Source: Anaerolineae bacterium
Lineage (GTDB): Bacteria > Chloroflexota > Anaerolineae > Anaerolineales > Villigracilaceae
Reading direction: 5' to 3'
DNA length: 11,842 nucleotides
NCBI GenBank assembly: GCA_003524705.1
Contig: DQGV01000117.1
Coordinates: forward strand, 1-11,842
The position numbers were made by a program, and so were the translations under genes. Below the pieces are notes generated by a model. The model was not told the DNA's origin and did not search any database. It saw nothing but the letters and a program-made list of their open reading frames with translations. Positions 1 to 7,234 of the stretch are shown in pieces. Position 1 is the stretch's first letter. Every line of letters starts with the position of its first letter.

Positions 1-1
1 C

Positions 2-673
2 CCATGGAATGAACCCGAAGAAGCCATGTATCAAATGTCCACTTCACCAGAGAATGCACCTGATGAAGCCGAATATGTTGAAATTGAATTTGAAAGTGGA
101 AATCCTGTTGCAGTGAATGGCGAAAAACTTTCACCTGCAAAAATTATCGAAACCCTGAATGCACTTGGTGGCGCACACGGTATCGGTCGTGTTGACTTAG
201 TTGAAAATCGTTTGGTCGGAATGAAATCACATGGCGTGTATGAAACGCCAGGCGGCACGATTCTTTTCTTTGCACATCGTGAACTCGAATCACTTGTATT
301 GGATAGAGAAACTTTGCACTTCAAAGAAATGGTGGCTGTGAAATATGCCGAGCTCACTTACAACGGTTTGTGGTTTACGCCGTTACGTGAAGCAATTGAT
401 GCATTTGTAAATTCTACACAAGGTCCAGTCACTGGCGTTGTCAAATTAAAACTTTATAAAGGCAACATCATCACGGCTGGTAAAAAATCCCCGTTCAGTT
501 TGTATCGCGAAGATTTTGCAACTTTTGGTCAAGAAGATGTCTATGATCAAAGTCACGCCGAAGGATTCATTCGATTGTATGGACTCAGTATGAAAGTCCG
601 CGCATTGAATGGCTTACCTGTTTCGGGTCTTGATATGCCCAAGCCTGATTACTCAAAATTCAAGCGAGATTAA
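2..673 (+). CDS. argG: Argininosuccinate synthase, C-terminal part (cut by window start)
   Basis: ArgG condenses citrulline and aspartate with ATP to argininosuccinate, the penultimate step of arginine synthesis in the cytosol. The frame is open from the window edge (first full codon at 2); the in-frame ATG at 26 lies inside the protein. The segment reads PWNEP, then [46 protein letters not shown] and a conserved LESLVLDRE helix region, all characteristic of the C-terminal synthetase/multimerisation region of ArgG. About 223 residues are present, roughly half of the usual ~400. The stop TAA at 671-673 is one base before the argH start, so the two genes are clearly co-transcribed. The N-terminal ATP-binding region lies outside the window. 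Identification is firm from family motifs; the 5' end is not visible. Confidence 0.96.
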   Translation, partial: PWNEPEEAMYQMSTSPENAPDEAEYVEIEFESGNPVAVNGEKLSPAKIIETLNALGGAHGIGRVDLVENRLVGMKSHGVYETPGGTILFFAHRELESLVLDRETLHFKEMVAVKYAELTYNGLWFTPLREAIDAFVNSTQGPVTGVVKLKLYKGNIITAGKKSPFSLYREDFATFGQEDVYDQSHAEGFIRLYGLSMKVRALNGLPVSGLDMPKPDYSKFKRD

Positions 674-674
674 C

Positions 675-2039
675 ATGACCAAACTTTGGGGCGGACGCTT
701 CGCCCAATCACCCAATCAACTTGCCTTCGACCTCAACGCTTCAATCTCTGTTGATAAACGTTTAGCGATTCAAGATATTGATGGAAGTTTAGCGTGGGCA
801 AATGCGATTCATCAAGCAGGCATTCTTTCGGATAAAGAACACGCTTCCATCTCGCTTGGGCTTGATACTGTTCGTAAAGAGTTTTCTTCGGGACAGTTTT
901 CTTTCGCCGCTTCGGATGAAGATATTCATACAGCAGTTGAAAGAAGGTTAACTGAATTAATTGGTGATGTCGCTGGCAAACTTCATACCGGCAGAAGCCG
1001 CAACGATCAAGTGGCAACTGATTTTAGATTGTGGATGTTGGGAGCCATTCCTGAATTGAAATCCGCATTGCAAAATTTACAAAATGCATTGGTTGAACAA
1101 GCAGAACAAGCAAATGAGATTGTGATGCCAGGTTATACACACTTGCAACGCGCGCAACCGATTTTATTGTCACATTGGTGGTTGAGTCATTATTGGTCAT
1201 TGCAAAGAGATGTTGAAAGATTGCAAGATTTAACAAAACGAGTCTCCGTTTTGCCATTAGGAAGTGGTGCATTAGCAGGTGTGCCATTTGAAATTGACCG
1301 AATCACATTAGCAAAATCATTAGGCTTTACAGAAGTGTCACAAAACAGCATAGACGCTGTCTCTGATAGAGATTTTGCGGCGGAATATTTATTCTGCACA
1401 ACGATGATTGGCATTCACTTAAGCAAACTTGCTGAGCAAATTGTTTTATTTACAACATCTGAATTTGGATTCTTCGAATTATCGGATTCATTTTCAACAG
1501 GTTCAAGTTTGATGCCACAGAAAAAGAATCCTGATGTGTTTGAACTTACAAGAGGAAAAGCGGGGACATTATTAGGTTTGTTGACTGGTTTGCTAGCGGC
1601 GTTGAAAGGTTTACCTTCCACTTACGATAAAGATTTACAAGAGGATAAGTCACCTGTTTTTCAAGCAACAGATACATTGTTAGCCATTTTGCCTGTCATT
1701 GCCGAAGCATTGAGAACGATTACTGTGAAAACAGAAAGAATGCGAAATGCAATTGATTCATCTATGCTGGCGACAGATTTGGCAGATTATTTGGTGAATA
1801 AAGATGTTCCATTTCGCAAAGCACATGAGATTACGGGGAGAGTTGTCCGTGAGGCGGGCGCAGAAAATGTGTCATTAGAAAAAATGTCGCTCGAAGCGTA
1901 TCAGGCAATAAGTCCAGTGTTTGAAGCGGATGTATATCAAGTGTTTGACCCGATGAAATCGGTTGAAAAAAGGAATTCGATTGGCGGCACGAGTCTCCAA
2001 TCTGTAAAAAATCAAATCAAAAAAATCAAAGGAGTTTAA
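675..2039 (+). CDS. argH: Argininosuccinate lyase
   Basis: ArgH splits argininosuccinate into arginine and fumarate, the last step of arginine synthesis, as a cytosolic homotetramer of the fumarase/aspartase superfamily. The start is the ATG at 675 (MTKLWGGRF, the usual ArgH N-terminus). The frame stays open upstream to an ATG at 609, but that extension would overlap argG and matches nothing in the family. The product has 454 residues, normal for ArgH. Superfamily motifs are present: HTGRSRNDQ at residues 104-112, GYTHLQRAQP around 153-162 with the conserved His at 156, PLGSGALAG in the middle, and the mobile catalytic-serine loop GSSLMPQKKNPD at 276-287. It begins one base after argG stops and ends one base before lysW. 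No obvious Shine-Dalgarno precedes it, so translation may be coupled to argG. Confidence 0.97.
   Translation: MTKLWGGRFAQSPNQLAFDLNASISVDKRLAIQDIDGSLAWANAIHQAGILSDKEHASISLGLDTVRKEFSSGQFSFAASDEDIHTAVERRLTELIGDVAGKLHTGRSRNDQVATDFRLWMLGAIPELKSALQNLQNALVEQAEQANEIVMPGYTHLQRAQPILLSHWWLSHYWSLQRDVERLQDLTKRVSVLPLGSGALAGVPFEIDRITLAKSLGFTEVSQNSIDAVSDRDFAAEYLFCTTMIGIHLSKLAEQIVLFTTSEFGFFELSDSFSTGSSLMPQKKNPDVFELTRGKAGTLLGLLTGLLAALKGLPSTYDKDLQEDKSPVFQATDTLLAILPVIAEALRTITVKTERMRNAIDSSMLATDLADYLVNKDVPFRKAHEITGRVVREAGAENVSLEKMSLEAYQAISPVFEADVYQVFDPMKSVEKRNSIGGTSLQSVKNQIKKIKGV
2028..2034 (+). promoter_or_regulatory. Strong Shine-Dalgarno for lysW
   Basis: AAAGGAG lies inside the last codons of argH, 6 nt upstream of the lysW ATG at 2041. 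It is among the best matches to the anti-Shine-Dalgarno in this operon. This would suit a carrier protein needed in higher amounts than the enzymes acting on it (inference). It also supports the reality of the very short lysW gene. Confidence 0.75.
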
Positions 2040-2040
2040 T

Positions 2041-2211
2041 ATGTCTACAATTGTTTGCCCTGAATGTGAAGCCCAAATTGAGTTAGCTGCTGGAACTGAA
2101 GTCGGTGAGATTTTGGTTTGTTCCGATTGTGGTGTGGATTTGGAAGTGACAGGTATTGAACCCGCCGCTGTGCAACTTGCACCTATGGAACAAGAAGATT
2201 GGGGAGAATAA
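2041..2211 (+). CDS. lysW: LysW amino-group carrier protein (56 aa)
   Basis: LysW is a small acidic zinc-binding protein whose C-terminal glutamate gamma-carboxyl is joined to the alpha-amino group of glutamate or alpha-aminoadipate, protecting it and presenting it to the following enzymes. The 56-residue product has two zinc-ligand pairs, CPEC (Cys6, Cys9) and CSDC (Cys27, Cys30). It ends in EDWGE, the invariant LysW/ArgW tail on which the substrate is loaded. The start at ATG 2041 has a strong AAAGGAG ribosome-binding site and lies one base after the argH stop. Its place between argH and the LysX-type ligase, with argF downstream, argues that it carries glutamate and its derivatives to ornithine. 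Function on lysine cannot be excluded. Family length is about 54 residues, so the gene is complete. Identification is very secure from the cysteine spacing and tail together. Confidence 0.97.
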   Translation: MSTIVCPECEAQIELAAGTEVGEILVCSDCGVDLEVTGIEPAAVQLAPMEQEDWGE

Positions 2212-2213
2212 TT

Positions 2214-2275
2214 CAGAATGCAGAAAGCGGAAGGCAGAATGATAAATAACTCTGCGTTCTGCTTTCCGCTTTCAA
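2214..2275 (+). repeat. Heptad-built inverted repeat (large hairpin) between lysW and lysX
   Basis: Arm 2223-2239 pairs with 2257-2273: 17 pairs including one G-U, extendable by two inner pairs, with a 17-nt gap at 2240-2256. The whole segment can be read as 7-bp units. The left side is CAGAATG, CAGAAAG, CGGAAGG, CAGAATG (2214-2241). The right side, in reverse complement, is CAGAGTT, CAGAACG, CGGAAAG, TTGAAAG (2248-2275). An AT-rich centre, ATAAAT, separates them. There is no T-run after the second arm, so it does not look like an intrinsic terminator. It may stabilise the 3' end of an argGH-lysW transcript or be a dispersed genomic repeat; both are inference. Confidence 0.85.
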
Positions 2276-2276
2276 T

Positions 2277-2280
2277 AGGA
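2277..2280 (+). promoter_or_regulatory. Ribosome-binding site of lysX
   Basis: AGGA lies 8 nt before the lysX ATG at 2289 and a few bases after the hairpin. It is part of an AATAGGA string (2274-2280) that recurs exactly before lysZ (5215-5221), also just downstream of a hairpin. Confidence 0.6.
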
Positions 2281-2288
2281 TAAACCTT

Positions 2289-3161
2289 ATGCAACATAGA
2301 TTAAAAATTGGTGTGTTGTATTCTCGTGTGCGTGTTGAAGAGAAATGGATTTTTAGTGCGATAGAAAAACGTGGCATCGATTATGAACGACTCGATGACC
2401 GTGCAATTCATTTTGATTTGAACAACCCGAAACCATGGCAAGAATATGATGCTGTGTTGGAACGAAGCATTAGTTATAACAGCGGCTTGTACGCGTTGCG
2501 ATTGTTGAATGCGTTTGGTGTGCCAACTGTGAACACGGCATCTGTTGCAGAAATTTGTGGTGATAAGTTAATGACCAGCGCAGCACTTGCTAGAGATGGA
2601 GTTCCGCAACCGCATAACATGACCGCCTTTACACCTGAAGCCGCATTGGAAGCGATTGAAGCATTTGGTTATCCTGTTGTGTTGAAACCAGTTGTTGGTT
2701 CGTGGGGAAGATTGTTAGCGAAAATCAATGACCGTGATGCGGCGGAAGCAGTGTTGGAACATAAATCCACATTGGGTTCTGTACAACATTCTGTTTTTTA
2801 TATTCAAGAATATATTGAAAAACCTGGGCGTGATATTCGCGCGATTGTGATTGGCGACAAAGTATTAACGGCGATGTACCGCAAATCCGAACATTGGATT
2901 ACGAATACAGCACGTGGTGGTGAAGGTGAGTTATGTCCCATTACCCCTGAGATTGAAGAGATATGTTTGAAAGCGGCAAAATCTGTGGGTGGTGGCGTGT
3001 TGGCTGTGGATTTAGTTGAACATCCTGAAAAAGGATTGGTGGTCAACGAAATTAATCACACGATGGAATTTCACACGATGCAACCCGTGAGTGGGATTGA
3101 TATTGCTGGCGAGATTGTGGAATACACAATGAGTATAGCGAAAGAAAAGGTAGAAGCATGA
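2289..3161 (+). CDS. lysX: LysW-glutamate / LysW-aminoadipate ligase (LysX/ArgX), ATP-grasp
   Basis: This enzyme loads the amino acid onto LysW: it activates the C-terminal glutamate of LysW with ATP and forms an amide with the alpha-amino group of the substrate. The 290-residue product begins with the family's [13 protein letters not shown]. It has the ATP-grasp strand VVLKP followed by GSWGR (residues 137-141), the WITNTARGG segment, and the metal-binding end motif NEINHTMEF at 253-261, followed by the [12 protein letters not shown] helix. RimK-like relatives glutamylate other proteins, but the neighbouring lysW and the motif set point to LysX/ArgX. In this arginine operon glutamate is the more likely substrate (ArgX role); I cannot tell that from residues alone. 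After NHTMEF the sequence is HTM, where the Thermus LysX I recall has KNS. The 3' end overlaps argF by 4 bp (ATGA). Confidence 0.93.
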   Translation: MQHRLKIGVLYSRVRVEEKWIFSAIEKRGIDYERLDDRAIHFDLNNPKPWQEYDAVLERSISYNSGLYALRLLNAFGVPTVNTASVAEICGDKLMTSAALARDGVPQPHNMTAFTPEAALEAIEAFGYPVVLKPVVGSWGRLLAKINDRDAAEAVLEHKSTLGSVQHSVFYIQEYIEKPGRDIRAIVIGDKVLTAMYRKSEHWITNTARGGEGELCPITPEIEEICLKAAKSVGGGVLAVDLVEHPEKGLVVNEINHTMEFHTMQPVSGIDIAGEIVEYTMSIAKEKVEA

Positions 3162-4129
3162 ACACGCAATTATTACAACCTATTTTGAATCAGGAAATTA
3201 TGTTGAAAAAAGATTTTCTTCATATTTCAGATTTTTCTCCAGTAGAAATACAAGATTTGTTAGACCTTGTGATTGCTTTGAAGAAAGAATATTTCAAAGG
3301 AGGCAATCCGCCTGTGTTGAAAGGAAAAACATTGGCAATGATTTTTCAAAAACCAAGTTTGCGAACTCGCGTTTCATTCGAAATGGCGATGCAACACTTG
3401 GGTGGTCATGCCATGTATCTTTCACCTGCTGAAATTGGATTGGGCAAACGTGAATCCATTGCGGATGTAGCAAGAGTCTTATCAGGTTATGTGCATGGAA
3501 TCATGGCGCGTGTATTTGAGCATGAACATCTCCTTGAATTGGCTCAATGGTCAAGTGTGCCAGTGATTAATGGATTAAGTGATTACAACCATCCATGCCA
3601 AGCCTTAGCAGATGCTTTAACTATTCAAGAAAAATTTGGCACAGCCAAAGGTTTGAATGTCACGTATATTGGTGATGGAAATAATGTCGCAGTTTCATTG
3701 ATGCATATTTGTGCTCAACTGGGTTGGAATTTTACGATTGCAAATCCAATTGGATATGAAATTTCGTCACATGCAATTGAACTTGCAAAACAAATTTCAC
3801 AAGAAACAGGCTCAGAAATTTCTTTCTATAACAATCCACATGACGCTGTCAAAGGTGCGGATGTGATTTATACCGACACTTGGACGAGCATGGGTCAAGA
3901 AGAAGAAACTGCAAAACGCGAAGAAATTTTTTCGGAATATCAAGTCAATTCGAGGTTGGTCAGTGAAGCGAAGAAAGATTCCATCGTCATGCATTGTTTG
4001 CCTGCACATCGCAATCATGAATTGACTGATGAAGTTGCCGATGGGTTACAGTCTGTAATTTTTCCGCAGGCACATAATCGCTTACATGCACAAAAAGCAA
4101 TTTTGGCACGCGCATTCGGAGTTGCATAA
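3158..4129 (+). CDS. argF: Ornithine carbamoyltransferase
   Basis: ArgF transfers the carbamoyl group from carbamoyl phosphate to ornithine, giving citrulline, and acts as a cytosolic trimer. From the ATG at 3158 the product has 323 residues. Carbamoyl-phosphate motif SLRTR is at residues 67-71 (the common form is STRTR), HPCQALAD lies in the middle, DTWTSMGQE is the ornithine-loop signature, and HCLPAHR holds the active-site cysteine. The SMG and HCLPAHR motifs favour ornithine over acetylornithine, consistent with LysK releasing free ornithine upstream in the pathway. Two starts are plausible. ATG 3158 overlaps the lysX stop and has AAAGG 7 nt upstream; ATG 3200 (MLKKDFL) has AGGA 4 nt upstream and gives 309 residues, closer to typical ArgF N-termini. 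The stop overlaps the next start as TAATG. Confidence 0.95.
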   Translation: MNTQLLQPILNQEIMLKKDFLHISDFSPVEIQDLLDLVIALKKEYFKGGNPPVLKGKTLAMIFQKPSLRTRVSFEMAMQHLGGHAMYLSPAEIGLGKRESIADVARVLSGYVHGIMARVFEHEHLLELAQWSSVPVINGLSDYNHPCQALADALTIQEKFGTAKGLNVTYIGDGNNVAVSLMHICAQLGWNFTIANPIGYEISSHAIELAKQISQETGSEISFYNNPHDAVKGADVIYTDTWTSMGQEEETAKREEIFSEYQVNSRLVSEAKKDSIVMHCLPAHRNHELTDEVADGLQSVIFPQAHNRLHAQKAILARAFGVA

Positions 4130-5163
4130 TGACAAGTGTATCGATTATCGGTGGTTCGGGTTATGGTGGTGGTGAATTATTGCGATTGTTGTTGGGTCAT
4201 CCAAATGTCGAAATTAAACAAGTGACATCGCGTTCACGTGTGGGTGAGTATGTGTATCAAACACATCCAAATTTAAGAAAACGCACGCTATTAAAATTTA
4301 GTGACCCATCACAACTTGAACCTGTTGATATTTTATTTCTCGCTCAACCTCATGGGCAAGCGCAACATAACATTGAAAGTTATGCAAAACTTGCCACAAA
4401 AATTATTGACCTCGCCGCAGATTTTCGTTTGCGCGATGAATCATTTTATGAAAAATGGTATGGTGAAAAACATGCCGCACCAAATTGGTTGAGCAAATTT
4501 GTTTATGGTTTGCCCGAACTTCGTCGCGCTGAAATTGCAAAAACAAATTATGTCAGTGGTGTGGGTTGCAATGCCACTGCGAGCAATCTTGCATTGCTTC
4601 CGTTAATCAAAGCGGATTTGATTGATTTGGAATCATCTATCATTATTGAATTAAAAGTGGGTTCATCCGAAGGTGGCGCGGAAGGAAATTCCGCTTCACA
4701 TCACCCCGAGCGTGCTTCTGTCATCCGAACATTTTCTAGCTTTGGGCATCGTCATACTGCGGAGGTGATTCAGGAAATGGGAGTGAAAAAAGTTTCATTG
4801 ACGATGACTGCTGTGGATTTAGTCCGCGGCGTTTTAGCAACGGCTCATGCCAAGGTGAAAGCTGGTGTGGCGACAAAAGATTTGTGGAAAGCCTACAGAA
4901 CAGTTGCTAACGAAAACCCATTCATTCGCATTGTCAAAGAACAACGTGGAATTTATCGAGTACCAGAACCAAAAATTTTGGCTGGCTCGAATTATGCGGA
5001 TTTAGGTTTTGAATTGGATGAAAGCAATGGTCACATTGTAGCGATGTGTGCAATTGATAATCTAATGAAAGGCGCATCAGGCTCTGCAGTGCAATGTATG
5101 AATTTGATGATGGGTTGGGATGAGACTCTTGGGTTAGAGTTTACAGGTTTACATCCGATATAA
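4129..5163 (+). CDS. lysY: LysW-glutamyl/aminoadipyl phosphate reductase (LysY; ArgC family)
   Basis: LysY reduces the carrier-bound acyl phosphate to the semialdehyde with NADPH, the third step after loading and phosphorylation. The 344-residue product has the N-terminal dinucleotide-binding GGSGYGGGE (from residue 8), the PHG segment, AADFRL, and the active-site cysteine in GVGCNATAS (Cys147). SHHPERAS follows at about 190-197, then GHRHTAEV (206-213) and the C-terminal DNLMKGASGSAVQ. The GCNAT and SHHPERA forms match LysY of Thermus-type systems more than acetylglutamyl-phosphate reductase ArgC. The LysW context supports carrier-bound substrates, here most likely LysW-gamma-glutamyl phosphate. 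It starts in the argF stop codon (TAATG) and is followed by a 62-bp gap holding a hairpin. Confidence 0.93.
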   Translation: MTSVSIIGGSGYGGGELLRLLLGHPNVEIKQVTSRSRVGEYVYQTHPNLRKRTLLKFSDPSQLEPVDILFLAQPHGQAQHNIESYAKLATKIIDLAADFRLRDESFYEKWYGEKHAAPNWLSKFVYGLPELRRAEIAKTNYVSGVGCNATASNLALLPLIKADLIDLESSIIIELKVGSSEGGAEGNSASHHPERASVIRTFSSFGHRHTAEVIQEMGVKKVSLTMTAVDLVRGVLATAHAKVKAGVATKDLWKAYRTVANENPFIRIVKEQRGIYRVPEPKILAGSNYADLGFELDESNGHIVAMCAIDNLMKGASGSAVQCMNLMMGWDETLGLEFTGLHPI

Positions 5164-5220
5164 GATATTCGATATTCGTGAGTCGAATCATCAAATATCG
5201 AATATCGATTTTGGAATAGG
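5164..5220 (+). repeat. Heptad-built inverted repeat (large hairpin) between lysY and lysZ
   Basis: Immediately after the lysY stop, arm 5164-5176 pairs perfectly over 13 bp with 5194-5206, leaving a 17-nt gap (5177-5193). The arms are 7-bp iterations: GATATTC twice on the left (5164-5177), and AAATATC, GAATATC, GATTTTG, GAATAGG on the right (5193-5220). A small alternative hairpin, ATTCG/CGAAT with a 5-nt loop (5174-5188), competes for the centre. The last degenerate unit contributes the ribosome-binding site of lysZ. There is no terminator-like T-run. Its role is unknown. Confidence 0.85.
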
Positions 5221-5221
5221 A
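5218..5221 (+). promoter_or_regulatory. Ribosome-binding site of lysZ
   Basis: AGGA, 4 nt before ATG 5226, sits within AATAGGA at 5215-5221, the same 7-mer that precedes lysX. The spacing is shorter than ideal, but no better start or site is visible. Confidence 0.5.
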
Positions 5222-5225
5222 CATA

Positions 5226-6047
5226 ATGACAGAACAAACATCAATAACAGTTGTAAAACTTGGCGGCACAGAAGGTGTAGATTTTTCTGCAATTTGTGCT
5301 GACGCAAAAGAATTATTGAATCAAGATAAAAAACTTGTCTTTGTGCACGGCGGCTCTGCGGAAGCAAATGCGTTGGGTGAAGGGCTGGGTACGCCACCCA
5401 AGATGATTACTTCACCTTCTGGATACACATCGAGATATACCGATAGAAAAACTTTGGAAATCTTTTTGATGGCTGTCAATGGAAAAGTTAATTCGTTATT
5501 GACTGAGCAATTACAAATGTTGGGTGTCAATGCTTTTGGGTTGTGCGGACTCGATGGTAAGTTAATGCAAGCCATCCGAAAAGAATCGGTGCAAAGTATT
5601 GAAAACGGCAAACGAAAAATTATCCGTGATGATTACACTGGAAAAATAGAAACGATTAACAGCGAATTGTTGTTAATGCTCTTGAATGCTGGTTATTTGC
5701 CAGTGATTGCGCCTGTGGCTGTCAGTGAAAAAGGCGAAGCATTAAATGTGGATGCAGATCGTGCGGCGGCGATGGTTGCATCTGCTCTCAAAGCGGATAC
5801 TCTTTTATTGCTCACAGCAGTGCCTGGGTTGATGAAAAATTTTCCAGACGAATCAACACTCATTCGGCAACTGCCGCAGAGTCAACTTGAGGCGGCGAGT
5901 GAAGCGGCGCAAGGTCGTATGAAGAAAAAAGTTTTAGGTGCAGAAGAAGCGTTGAAAGGCGGCGTGAGTCGCGTCATCATCGCAGATGGTCGAATTCAAA
6001 ATCCAATCTCAAATGCTTTGGCAGGAAATGGAACAGTGATTCAATGA
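5226..6047 (+). CDS. lysZ: LysW-glutamate/aminoadipate kinase (LysZ; ArgB family)
   Basis: LysZ phosphorylates the side-chain carboxyl of the LysW-bound substrate with ATP, preparing it for LysY. The 273-residue product is an amino-acid kinase. It has VVKLGGTEG at the N-terminus (Lys11, Gly13, Gly14), VHGGSAEAN with the HGGS phosphate loop (residues 41-44), SRYTDRKTLEIF (from 69), GLDGK, DYTGKIE and the nucleotide-binding NVDADRAAA. The C-terminus has QGRMKKKVLGAEEALKGGV. The SRYTDRKTLEIF and RDDYTG stretches are of LysZ type rather than classical acetylglutamate kinase. No long N-terminal helix of the arginine-inhibited type is seen, so simple feedback inhibition of that kind is not indicated. 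The stop overlaps the lysJ start by 4 bp (ATGA). Confidence 0.93.
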   Translation: MTEQTSITVVKLGGTEGVDFSAICADAKELLNQDKKLVFVHGGSAEANALGEGLGTPPKMITSPSGYTSRYTDRKTLEIFLMAVNGKVNSLLTEQLQMLGVNAFGLCGLDGKLMQAIRKESVQSIENGKRKIIRDDYTGKIETINSELLLMLLNAGYLPVIAPVAVSEKGEALNVDADRAAAMVASALKADTLLLLTAVPGLMKNFPDESTLIRQLPQSQLEAASEAAQGRMKKKVLGAEEALKGGVSRVIIADGRIQNPISNALAGNGTVIQ

Positions 6048-7231
6048 ATGCAAACGAAATCATCGAAATAGAAAATAAATATACATCGGGCACGTATGCA
6101 AAACAATCGCTTGTGATTGTGCGCGGACAAGGCGCTTCATTGTTTGATGCTGACGGAAAAGAATATTTGGATTGTTCATCAGGACATGGCGTTGCGAATC
6201 TCGGTCATGCTCATCCGAAAGTTGCTGAAGCAATATATAAGCAGGCGAATACGCTGATAACTTTATTTGAGTCGTTTCCAAATGACCAACGTGCGATGTT
6301 GATGAAAAAAATTACTGCATTGGTTCCAGGTTTGGACAGAGTCTTTTTATGCAATTCGGGAACTGAATCTGTTGAAGCGGCAATTAAATTTGCACGCATT
6401 TCAACGGGCAGAAAAAATGTCATTGCGGCAATGCGTGCATTTCATGGAAGAACGTATGGTTCACTATCTGCAACATTCAATAAAAAATATCGCGAAGGTT
6501 TTGAACCGCTTGTGCCTGGGTTTAGTCATGTTTCTTATAACAATATCGAGGCATTGGAGAAAGCTGTCAATGAAGAAACTGCTGCAGTGATTTTGGAAGT
6601 GGTGCAAGGTGAAGGTGGAGTGTACCCTGCAGCTGCTGAATACATTCAAGCTGTACGAAAAATTTGTGATGAACGTGGCGCCTTGTTGATTGTAGATGAA
6701 ATTCAAACAGGCCTTGGACGCACAGGAAAGTTTTTTGCAATTGAACATTTTGGAATCACACCTGATTTGTTATGTTGTGCAAAGTCATTAGCAGGTGGCG
6801 TTCCTATGGGGGCTGTGTTGATTGGAAAGAATGTTAAGAATTTAGCGCCAGGTGTGCATGGTTCCACCTTTGGTGGAAATCCGCTTTCATGTGCGGCGGC
6901 AAATGCAGCATTGGATGTTATTAAAGAAGAAGATTTAGCAGGTCAATCAGAAGCGAAGGGGAAATATTTGATGGAGAAATTGAAAGCGATTCAATCTCCA
7001 AATATTAGAGAAATCCGTGGACTAGGTTTGATGGTTGGGATTGAAATGAAACAGAAAGTTGCGCCATATATCAAGGCATTGCAAGAAGCAAATATCATTG
7101 CCTTGAATGCTGGGATGACTGTAGTTCGCTTGTTGCCTCCTTTGGTGATTACGTATGAACAATTAGATCAATTGGTGGATGCATTGACTGAGGTATTAGT
7201 AATGGATTTATCTTCTGCTGATAATGGTTAA
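6044..7231 (+). CDS. lysJ: LysW-ornithine/lysine aminotransferase (LysJ; ArgD family)
   Basis: LysJ is a class-III PLP aminotransferase that converts the carrier-bound semialdehyde to carrier-bound ornithine (or lysine), usually with glutamate as amino donor. The 395-residue product has the family N-terminus with YTSGTYAKQSLVIVRGQGA, then GHGVANLGHAHP, NSGTESVEAAIKFAR, the AFHGRTYGSLS loop, VQGEGGV, the PLP-binding DEIQTG aspartate, and the Schiff-base lysine in CAKSLAGGVPMGA (Lys247). STFGGNPLSCAA and the RLLPPLV end region follow. Length is typical. It sits between lysZ and lysK, overlapping the former by 4 bp, so it almost certainly works on LysW-bound substrate; the fold alone would also fit acetylornithine aminotransferase. 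Confidence 0.94.
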   Translation: MNANEIIEIENKYTSGTYAKQSLVIVRGQGASLFDADGKEYLDCSSGHGVANLGHAHPKVAEAIYKQANTLITLFESFPNDQRAMLMKKITALVPGLDRVFLCNSGTESVEAAIKFARISTGRKNVIAAMRAFHGRTYGSLSATFNKKYREGFEPLVPGFSHVSYNNIEALEKAVNEETAAVILEVVQGEGGVYPAAAEYIQAVRKICDERGALLIVDEIQTGLGRTGKFFAIEHFGITPDLLCCAKSLAGGVPMGAVLIGKNVKNLAPGVHGSTFGGNPLSCAAANAALDVIKEEDLAGQSEAKGKYLMEKLKAIQSPNIREIRGLGLMVGIEMKQKVAPYIKALQEANIIALNAGMTVVRLLPPLVITYEQLDQLVDALTEVLVMDLSSADNG

Positions 7232-7234
7232 TTG

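Noticed and set aside
609..674. Upstream extension of argH to ATG 609
   Set aside because: Overlaps argG; the added residues are out-of-frame argG codons, and MTKLWGGRF is the standard ArgH beginning.
2223..2273. Hairpin read as an intrinsic terminator after lysW
   Set aside because: No T-run follows and the pathway genes continue directly downstream in the same direction.
1875..2297. 140-codon open frame on the minus strand across the argH end, lysW and the hairpin
   Set aside because: Low-complexity product with no recognisable motif, fully antisense to argH and lysW, which are both clearly real.
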